Part shown: positions 1 through 5,438 of the stretch, one piece after another
Layout: the number at the start of each line of letters is the position of its first letter
Numbering within the stretch: position 1 is the stretch's first letter
Assembly (NCBI GenBank): GCA_016935775.1
Contig: JAFGQF010000177.1
Coordinates: 1-5,981, forward strand
Origin: Caldifarciminota bacterium
GTDB taxonomy: Bacteria > Hydrothermota > Tepidihabitantia > Tepidihabitantales > Tepidihabitantaceae
DNA: 5,981 nt
Direction of reading: 5' to 3'
Notes under the pieces: model-generated
Database searches by the model: none
Told to the model about the DNA's origin: nothing
What the model saw: the letters and a program-made list of their open reading frames with translations, nothing else
Position numbers and translations under genes: made by a program

Positions 1-1893
1 GGAGTGCCGACCTATTCGGTCGGGTTCGACATCTACCCGGAAGTCTACGGTTCCCAGGCCAAGGCGTTCGACGCCTGGTTTGCCGACTTCGACGGCGACG
101 GCAGCGGGCCGGACATGATTCTCGGCCGGGTGACCGCCCGCAGTCCCACCGAACTGCGCCAGTTCCTGGACAAGGTCCGAGCCTACGAAAGCCAGCCAGC
201 CGCGTTCTGGACCAAGCGGTTCCTGCTGCTGGCCGACGACGAGTGGCTGGGCCAGCCCGACCTGTCCAAGCGTGACCCGATCGGCTTCGCCCACATCGGC
301 GGGTGCGAGAACATCCATCTCTACGCCCAGGAGTTGCTGGACCCGGTCAAGGTCTACCTGACCGAGTTTCCTTTCACCGGGGTAAATGACAAGGCCGGGG
401 CCCGCGTCGAGCTGCTCGAGCAGTTGCGCCAGGGAGCGCTGCTCTGGTTCTTTTTCGGCCACGGCGCCGGGTTCCAGCTCTGCCACGAGCGGGCGCTGAA
501 CATTGACGGGGTCGGCAATGTCGAGACCGGGACCCGCAACCCGGTGGCGTTCTTCGGGTCGTGCGGGGTCGGCCGCTTCGAGGATACCCGCTACCAGTCA
601 ATCGCCGAGGAACTGGTACGGATGCGTTCGGGCTGCATCGCGACCGCGGGCGCGACCAAGGCGACCACGCCCGGCGGCAACGAACTGGTCGCCCGGACCT
701 GGGTCAGCAACCTGGTGGCGAACCCGGATTTACCGGTCGGCTCGGCCTGGCTTGGCGCCTGGCTCAGGAACACCACCTACCACCTGTTCGGCGACCCCGC
801 AACCGTGGTCCGGCTTCCGATGGCCGGTATCGAGCCGGTGGTCGAGCCGGACACGCTCTACCCGGGCGGCAGCAACGCGGTGACCGGTTCGGTGCCGGTC
901 GGGTCCGGGATGTACGGAGTCAGGGCGTGCGAGGCGGACTGGTTCCGCAGCTACTCGTCCGACGCCGGCTCGACCACCTACACCCTGCCCGGCTACCTGC
1001 TGCACGCCGGCATCGGCACCTTTGATGGCGACACGGTCCGGACGTCGTTCACCGTGCCCAAGCTGGACTACCCGGACACGCTGGTCGTGCCCGACGGCCG
1101 TTACATCCGCGTGCCGAATACCAGCCGGGTGAGCCTGCTGGCCTGGTCCGGGCAGCAGGCGTACTCGTCAAACCGGGGCGGCCTGGCGCTGGGCGATACG
1201 ATTGCAACCGTTGACCGCGACCCGCCCGAACTCCTGCTGCTGGCCGACGGCCGGCCGTTGAGCGAGACCGATACCGTGCTCGTGCCCGGCCAGTTCGAGC
1301 TGGTCGGGGTTTGTACCGACGAATCTGGTATCCTGCTGGCACCGGTGGCCGACTACGGCCTGAGTTTCTACCAGGGAGCAGGCGTCGCCGACCGGGTCCG
1401 GCTGCACGGCCGGTTCAGCTACGACCAGAACTCGACGACCCGGGGCCGGTTCACCTACCCGGTATCGGTCGGCCAGGGGGTCACGCTCGACTCGCTGACC
1501 ATCACCCTGTCCGACAACCTGCGTAACCGCCGTGTGGCCCGCTACCGTTTCCAAACCAGCCGCAACGAGGCACTGACCCTGGATTCGTGCCTGGTCTACC
1601 CGAACCCGAGCCCGGGCTGGCCGGGCGTGACCCGGTTCACCTTCAACCTGAGCCGGGCGGCGTTCGTATCGGTCAAGATCTACAGCCTGTCCGGGCGGCT
1701 GGTCCGGCGGCTGCCCGAGCAGCTCTGCGGGTTCGGTTACAACCAGCTCGAGTGGGATGGCCGCGACGAGCAGGGCCGGAACCCGGCAAACGGTGTCTAC
1801 CTGTACAAGCTCGACGCCCGAACCAGCGAAGCCGGCACCGGCACCCAAACCTACAGCGCCGGTTATCGCGACCGGCTGATAATCAACCGCTAG
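1..1893 (+). CDS. C25-family (gingipain/PorU-like) cysteine peptidase, 5'-truncated, with FlgD-like C-terminal domain
   Basis: The reading frame is open from base 1, so the true start lies upstream; the GTG at 4 falls inside the conserved peptidase domain and is unlikely to be the start. Numbering residues from that codon, 1-270 are the C-terminal part of a peptidase C25 catalytic domain. A calcium-loop-like DFDGDG (28-33) is followed by GR, then FFGHG with the predicted catalytic His153, FFGSCGVGRFED with the predicted nucleophile Cys187, and the closing LFGDP (261-265). Residues about 290-520 are beta-rich and include DRDPPELLLLADGR and a SYDQNSTTRGRFTYPV stretch, resembling the region after the catalytic domain in PorU-like proteins. 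VYPNP (531-535) opens a FlgD/sorting-type Ig domain ending in WDGRDEQGR...NGVYLYKL. The protein is probably exported and acts at the cell surface. The sequence does not decide between a secreted gingipain-like protease and a PorU-type sortase. The missing 5' part would hold the signal peptide and propeptide. No clear terminator follows; the next gene's promoter starts 10 bases after the stop. Confidence 0.88.
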   Translation, partial: GVPTYSVGFDIYPEVYGSQAKAFDAWFADFDGDGSGPDMILGRVTARSPTELRQFLDKVRAYESQPAAFWTKRFLLLADDEWLGQPDLSKRDPIGFAHIGGCENIHLYAQELLDPVKVYLTEFPFTGVNDKAGARVELLEQLRQGALLWFFFGHGAGFQLCHERALNIDGVGNVETGTRNPVAFFGSCGVGRFEDTRYQSIAEELVRMRSGCIATAGATKATTPGGNELVARTWVSNLVANPDLPVGSAWLGAWLRNTTYHLFGDPATVVRLPMAGIEPVVEPDTLYPGGSNAVTGSVPVGSGMYGVRACEADWFRSYSSDAGSTTYTLPGYLLHAGIGTFDGDTVRTSFTVPKLDYPDTLVVPDGRYIRVPNTSRVSLLAWSGQQAYSSNRGGLALGDTIATVDRDPPELLLLADGRPLSETDTVLVPGQFELVGVCTDESGILLAPVADYGLSFYQGAGVADRVRLHGRFSYDQNSTTRGRFTYPVSVGQGVTLDSLTITLSDNLRNRRVARYRFQTSRNEALTLDSCLVYPNPSPGWPGVTRFTFNLSRAAFVSVKIYSLSGRLVRRLPEQLCGFGYNQLEWDGRDEQGRNPANGVYLYKLDARTSEAGTGTQTYSAGYRDRLIINR

Positions 1894-1902
1894 CCCGCCG
1901 GT

Positions 1903-1930
1903 TTGACTGGCCCGGCCCGGTCGCTAGACT
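1903..1930 (+). promoter_or_regulatory. Sigma70-type promoter of the M23 peptidase gene
   Basis: TTGACT (1903-1908) and TAGACT (1925-1930) are separated by exactly 16 bases, close to the consensus TTGACA/TATAAT. It sits in the gap after the C25 gene stop. Expected transcription start is about 1937, only about two bases before the GTG at 1939, so the mRNA would be leaderless or nearly so. The same arrangement recurs at the two promoters near 4071-4132, which strengthens the call. Confidence 0.72.
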
Positions 1931-1938
1931 TGGGGTCC

Positions 1939-2790
1939 GTGGAACGGCTCCAGGTTGTCTTCGCCCTGAAGCGCCGCAACCGGCTGCTCAGGTTTTCCGT
2001 TCCGATTCCATACCTGTATCTTGGCGCAGTCGGGCTTGTCGGCCTGCTGGTCCTCACCGGTTTCCTGGGCCAGCTCTACCTGGACCGGCACACCGACCAC
2101 GGCCGGATGAAGCGGCTCGTGGCGGAGAACTACCTGCTCAAACAGAAGATCACCACCTACGCCGCCGCAGTGGACACCTTCCGCAACTTCCTTGCCAGCA
2201 CCGAGGAGATGGACAACCGGCTCCGGGCCGCCTGCGGCCTGTACCTGATACCGGACGACATCCGGATGATGGGCGTGGGCGGTGGCGGCGACGAGCCGGT
2301 CGAGCCCCAAGTTGAGGAACTGGTCCGGCGGGTGCAGTTCGAGCAGCGGTCGCTGGACGAGATCGAGACCGCGCTCAAGGACCAGCAGGAGCGACTCGCC
2401 CACCTGCCGTCAATCTGGCCGGTCCGCGGCTGGGTGACGTCCAGTTTCGGCTACCGCAGCGACCCGTTCACCGGCAGGCGCAACATGCACGACGGCATCG
2501 ACATCGTCGCGCCCTACGGCACGCCGGTGGTCGCGCCCGCGGCCGGCAGGGTCGTCTATTCGGGCTGGAAGAGCAACTGGGGCCGGGTCGTGGAAATCGA
2601 CCACGGCAACGGCATCCACACCTTTTTCGCTCACCTGCGCTCGACTTCGGTCGAGGTCGGCGCGACCGTCGCCCGGGGCCAGCAAATCGGCCGACTCGGC
2701 AGCTCGGGTCGCTCGACCGGCGCCCATCTCCATTACGGGGTGAAGCGCAAGGGCTCCTGGGTGAATCCCCGTTCCTATATCCTGGGCTAG
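1939..2790 (+). CDS. Membrane-anchored M23 (LytM/NlpD-type) metallopeptidase
   Basis: A 283-residue protein if started at GTG 1939. A basic cytoplasmic N-terminus (KRRNRLLR, 11-18) precedes one membrane segment at about 24-46. Charged, probably coiled-coil stretches follow at about 52-100 and 124-155, separated by a Gly-rich linker (MGVGGGGDEP). The M23 domain runs from about 160 to the end: SSFGYRSDPFTGR, then HDGID giving zinc ligands His184 and Asp188, HTFFAHL with His232, and HLH (263-265) with His265 as third zinc ligand. All expected catalytic positions are present, so it should be an active endopeptidase cutting peptidoglycan cross-links outside the membrane, in cell wall remodelling or division. 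A TTG start at 1903 would give 295 residues, but that codon is the -35 box of the gene's own promoter. GTG 1939 lies 8 bases after the -10; GGGG at 1932-1935 is only a weak, too-close ribosome site. TTG 1930 is another in-frame option. It converges on the minus-strand gene with 9 bases between stops. Confidence 0.9.
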   Translation: MERLQVVFALKRRNRLLRFSVPIPYLYLGAVGLVGLLVLTGFLGQLYLDRHTDHGRMKRLVAENYLLKQKITTYAAAVDTFRNFLASTEEMDNRLRAACGLYLIPDDIRMMGVGGGGDEPVEPQVEELVRRVQFEQRSLDEIETALKDQQERLAHLPSIWPVRGWVTSSFGYRSDPFTGRRNMHDGIDIVAPYGTPVVAPAAGRVVYSGWKSNWGRVVEIDHGNGIHTFFAHLRSTSVEVGATVARGQQIGRLGSSGRSTGAHLHYGVKRKGSWVNPRSYILG

Positions 2791-2799
2791 CCGGCCCGG

Positions 2800-4065
2800 T
2801 CAGCGGTAGAGCGCGACCGGCAGGCGGGCTTCGAGCGCGCGGCCGACGAGGTCGTAGCGAGCCCAGAGTGCGTAGATGCCGGCGGCAAGCTCACGGCCCG
2901 AGTCGTCGCGGCCGTCCCACCCAATGAGGCCGTGTTCCTCGCCGGGCTTGTCCGAGTAGAGCCGACGGACCGCGTGACCGCCGAGGTCAAAGATGACCAG
3001 TTCCAGCCTGCGGCCGGGCTCTGGCAGCGACAGGACGATTTCCAGGCTGTCCTCGAAACCGTCGCCGTCCGGGCTGAAGCCCGGCCGCGACAGGCTGACG
3101 AACCGGTCCTCGGCACCGGGCTGGAGCTGGTAGCGGCGGATGTTGCTCAGGGTATCGCGGTCGTCCGGGCATTCGAGCCGGGCCCACAGTTCGGTCCTGA
3201 CCCGCGGGCAGGTGAAGCGCAGGCGCAGGCTGGAATCCGCGCCCGGCAGCAGGTTCCAGCCGAGCAGGGTCTGGACCGGTTCCTGCTCCGGTTCGGGCAG
3301 GCTGCTGCCGTTGCGGTCAAGGAAGACCCGCAGCCGCCATTCGCGGGTGGCCACGAAGCCCGGGTTCGCGACCGTTACCAGGCAATGGAAAGCCTCACCG
3401 GGAACGAGCGAGTCGGGCTGCTCGGGCTCGAGTTGCGTGACCGCGAGGTCGGGTTGCCGGGTGATGCTGTTGGGACGGCCGGGAGTGCCGTTGGTGTCGA
3501 GGCAGACCGCCCAGTTGCCAGCCGAGTCCGGGCCAAGCGGGTCGATTCTCTCCCAGGACAGGCCGTCGCCCGGGTTTGCCGGGAAATCGTCGCCCGGGTC
3601 TGCCGGGGTTCCGAAGTTGGTCGTGTCGCCGTAGGGCGAGAAAACCGTCAGCGGGTCGTTGACCGCCAGACCGTTGCCGATGGTCGTGTTGGGCGTGGTC
3701 AGGACGAGCGCGCTGTCACCGAAGACGTAGGGCAGCACTTGGTCGCCTTCGGGGTTCGGGCAGGTGTACTCGGAGTCGAGCACCACCGCGTAGCCGCCGG
3801 GCCGAAGCCAGGTCGAGCCGATGACCAGGGTCGGGTTGACCGCGAGCAGCGACGTGTCCTGCCAGGCGATGAGCCGGTCGGTGGCATCGCCGTCGTCGAG
3901 CGTCCAGTTGAACAGGTCGACGGCGTGCGGACCGGGATTGTGGAGCTCGACGTACTCGTTGCGGTCCTCGGGAAACCGAGCGCCGGTGCCGCCGAGCGGG
4001 TTGGCCATCACCTCGGTGACGATGACGCGCGAGGCGGAGAGCAAGACCAGCAGCAGCGGGCTCAC
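2800..4065 (-). CDS. Secreted lamin-tail-domain (LTD) protein with CARDB-like and FlgD/CHU_C-like domains
   Basis: A 421-residue protein if started at the GTG whose first base is 4065. The N-terminus is a hydrophobic signal-like segment (PLLLVLLSAS, 3-12). A lamin-tail domain follows at about 14-200: VIVTEVMANP, NEYVELHNPG, WTLDDGD, LRPGGYAVVLDSEY, DGLSWERIDP and TNGTPGRPNS are the usual landmarks in order. Residues about 205-317 (PDLAVTQLEP...VTVANPG...) look like a CARDB/Ig-type adhesion domain. Residues about 325-421 start with SRPGFSPDGDGFEDSLEI and carry WDGRDDSGR...AAGIYALW, a CHU_C/FlgD-like tail of the kind found on exported surface proteins. No catalytic motif is visible, so a structural or adhesive extracellular role is inferred. 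A TTG start at 4098 would add 11 residues with two arginines and give a more typical signal-peptide n-region, but it lies inside the -35 box of a good promoter; the start is therefore not certain. It is divergent from asnA. Confidence 0.85.
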   Translation of the reverse strand: MSPLLLVLLSASRVIVTEVMANPLGGTGARFPEDRNEYVELHNPGPHAVDLFNWTLDDGDATDRLIAWQDTSLLAVNPTLVIGSTWLRPGGYAVVLDSEYTCPNPEGDQVLPYVFGDSALVLTTPNTTIGNGLAVNDPLTVFSPYGDTTNFGTPADPGDDFPANPGDGLSWERIDPLGPDSAGNWAVCLDTNGTPGRPNSITRQPDLAVTQLEPEQPDSLVPGEAFHCLVTVANPGFVATREWRLRVFLDRNGSSLPEPEQEPVQTLLGWNLLPGADSSLRLRFTCPRVRTELWARLECPDDRDTLSNIRRYQLQPGAEDRFVSLSRPGFSPDGDGFEDSLEIVLSLPEPGRRLELVIFDLGGHAVRRLYSDKPGEEHGLIGWDGRDDSGRELAAGIYALWARYDLVGRALEARLPVALYR

Positions 4066-4070
4066 GCCCG

Positions 4071-4098
4071 AAGATAGGGTCGCCCGTGCGCGAGTCAA
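4071..4098 (-). promoter_or_regulatory. Sigma70-type promoter of the lamin-tail gene
   Basis: On the minus strand, TTGACT (4098-4093) and TATCTT (4076-4071) are 16 bases apart. The predicted transcription start is near 4064, at the GTG start codon (4065-4063), which implies a leaderless mRNA. No Shine-Dalgarno-like sequence is seen before that GTG. The -35 is one arm of the palindrome at 4093-4110 shared with the asnA promoter. Confidence 0.7.
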
Positions 4099-4110
4099 CC
4101 CGGGTTGACT
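4093..4110. promoter_or_regulatory. Perfect 18-bp palindrome joining two divergent -35 boxes (possible operator)
   Basis: AGTCAACCCGGGTTGACT reads identically on both strands, with its centre between 4101 and 4102. The outer six bases of each arm are the -35 hexamers of the two divergent promoters, separated by CCCGGG. The symmetry may simply result from two identical -35 boxes placed back to back, but the CCCGGG core extends it. A dimeric regulator binding here would cover both -35 boxes. The regulatory role is inference. Confidence 0.5.
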
Positions 4111-4132
4111 GTCCGGCAGAGATTGCTACATT
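4105..4132 (+). promoter_or_regulatory. Sigma70-type promoter of asnA
   Basis: TTGACT (4105-4110) and TACATT (4127-4132) are 16 bases apart. The bases before the -10 are TGC (4124-4126), an extended -10 motif. The expected transcription start is about 4139, giving a leader of about 37 bases before the ATG at 4176. This is the only one of the three similar promoters here that leads to a conventional ribosome binding site. Confidence 0.75.
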
Positions 4133-4161
4133 CTGCCCGGTCGCTTGGTTTTTCTGCAAAC

Positions 4162-4168
4162 AAAGGAG
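4162..4168 (+). promoter_or_regulatory. Shine-Dalgarno site of asnA
   Basis: AAAGGAG lies 7 bases before ATG 4176, a near-ideal site and spacing. It fixes the start at 4176 and so places the Lys/Ala/Pro-rich N-terminal extension inside the protein. It argues against the further upstream in-frame GTG at 4086, which precedes the promoter, and against the internal ATG 4296. Confidence 0.88.
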
Positions 4169-4175
4169 ACAGCAG

Positions 4176-5390
4176 ATGGCAAAGCAGCCCGCGAAGAAGA
4201 CCCGGAAGCCTGCCGCCAGGCGGCCGGCAAAGAAGGCGAAGCCGGTGGTCAAGCCGGGCAAGACCGGCAAGGCGGCCGACCTCGCCGGGCCGGGAATGAG
4301 CACCTACCCGAAGGTCGACAAGATACTGCCGGTGAACTACCGGCCGGTCCTCGATAACAACCAGACCCAGAAGGCGATTTACGCCGTCAAGGAGTACATC
4401 GAGAAGGGTCTCGCCCGCGAGCTCAACCTGATGATGGTCCAGGTTCCGCTGATCGTGGAGAAGGAAAGCGGGATGAACGACAACCTGGACCGCGACGGGT
4501 CGCGGACGCCGGTCGACTTCCCCTGCGGTCTCGGTATCTCGCCGCGGATCAACGCCCAGATCGTCCAGGCCGCGACCAAGTGGAAGCGGTGGGCGCTGAA
4601 GCAGTACGGCTGCAAGGTCGGGGAGGGCATCAACACCGACATGCGGGCGGTGCGCAAGGACTACTTCCTCGACCACGACCACAGTTCCTACGTCGACCAG
4701 TGGGACTGGGAGAAAGTCATCACCGCCAAGGACCGGAACCTCGAGTACCTCAAGGAGACCGTCCGGAGAATCTGGAAGGTCATCACCGGGGCTGAGGACT
4801 ACGTCCAGCAGATGTACCCGCAGCTGAAGGACAAGCGCTACCCGAACCTGCCCAAGGACCTGCCGTTCATCCACGCCGAGGAGATCCTCGAGCGCTACCC
4901 GGACCTGCCGCGCAAGCAGCGGGAGACGCGGATCCTCAACGACTACTCGCCGGCGGTGTTCATCATCGGCATCGGCTGGGTGCTCAAGGACGGCTACCCG
5001 CACGAGATGCGGGCGGCGGACTACGATGACTGGGTCACCGACACGTCCAAGATGACGGGCAAGGACACCCACGGCTTGAACGGCGACATTCTGGTCTGGA
5101 ACCACCTCACCAAGCGCCGCCACGAGCTGAGCTCGATGGGCATCCGGGTGACCAAGGAGACCCTGAGGCAGCAGTTGAAGCTGTCGGGTCAGCTCGACCG
5201 GCTGAAGCTGCCCTACCACAGCATGATAATGAAGGACCAGATCCCGCTGTCGATCGGCGGCGGCATCGGCCAGGGACGGGTCCAGATGCTCTTGCTGCGC
5301 AAGGCGCACTTCGGCGAGGTGACGGTCACGGTCTGGCCGAAGCAGCTCCACAAGGTCTGCGAGAAGCACAACATCCAAGTGCTGAAGTAG
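4176..5390 (+). CDS. asnA: Aspartate--ammonia ligase (asparagine synthetase A) with basic N-terminal extension
   Basis: The 404-residue product should make L-asparagine from L-aspartate, ammonia and ATP (AMP-forming, EC 6.3.1.1) in the cytoplasm. It is a class II aminoacyl-tRNA-synthetase-like enzyme, normally about 330 residues. Family landmarks occur in order: YRPVLDNNQT (55-64), MNDNLD with Asp102 (matching the catalytic Asp46 of the E. coli enzyme), TKWKR (134-138), GINTDMRAVR (151-160), YVDQWDWE (172-179, with substrate-contacting Gln175), ERYPDL (239-244), MRAADYDDW (278-286), LNGDILVW (301-308), LSSMGIRV (318-325) and GGGIGQGR (361-368). Two oddities: residues 1-40 form a Lys/Arg/Ala/Pro-rich tail resembling histone H1-type tails and absent from E. 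coli AsnA; and the usual VHSLAKWKR motif reads VQAATKWKR (130-138). The start rests on AAAGGAG and a strong promoter. A hairpin terminator follows, then carA. Confidence 0.94.
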   Translation: MAKQPAKKTRKPAARRPAKKAKPVVKPGKTGKAADLAGPGMSTYPKVDKILPVNYRPVLDNNQTQKAIYAVKEYIEKGLARELNLMMVQVPLIVEKESGMNDNLDRDGSRTPVDFPCGLGISPRINAQIVQAATKWKRWALKQYGCKVGEGINTDMRAVRKDYFLDHDHSSYVDQWDWEKVITAKDRNLEYLKETVRRIWKVITGAEDYVQQMYPQLKDKRYPNLPKDLPFIHAEEILERYPDLPRKQRETRILNDYSPAVFIIGIGWVLKDGYPHEMRAADYDDWVTDTSKMTGKDTHGLNGDILVWNHLTKRRHELSSMGIRVTKETLRQQLKLSGQLDRLKLPYHSMIMKDQIPLSIGGGIGQGRVQMLLLRKAHFGEVTVTVWPKQLHKVCEKHNIQVLK

Positions 5391-5408
5391 AGCATTGCCG
5401 AAATCCAA

Positions 5409-5438
5409 CGGGCCGCCCCAACCGGGCGGCCCGCTTTT
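5409..5438 (+). terminator. Rho-independent terminator-like hairpin between asnA and carA
   Basis: CGGGCCGCCC (5409-5418) pairs perfectly with GGGCGGCCCG (5424-5433), giving a 10-bp GC-only stem with a CAACC loop. CTTTT follows (5434-5438). The T-run is short, but the stem is very stable. It begins 18 bases after the asnA stop. The most likely carA start, TTG 5437, begins inside the T-run, so this is either a leaky terminator or a control element for carA. Confidence 0.75.

Noticed and set aside
1168..1848. Minus-strand open frame opposite the C25 gene
   Set aside because: No recognisable motifs; the + strand frame has a convincing continuous domain structure.
1885..1903. Hairpin AACCG...CGGTT after the C25 gene as a terminator
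   Set aside because: Only a 5-bp stem with a 9-base loop and no real T-run.
2782..2799. CTGGGC/GCCCGG hairpin between the convergent M23 and lamin-tail genes as a bidirectional terminator
   Set aside because: Six pairs including a wobble, no T-run on either strand, and it overlaps the M23 stop codon; too weak to annotate.
2932..4077. Long open frame on the + strand opposite the lamin-tail gene
   Set aside because: Its translation is low-complexity and antisense to a gene with clear LTD and CHU_C/FlgD motifs; it is a GC-rich shadow without a ribosome site.
4086..4175. GTG 4086 as an upstream start for asnA adding 30 residues
   Set aside because: It precedes the asnA promoter (4105-4132), so it would not be in the transcript; ATG 4176 has AAAGGAG.
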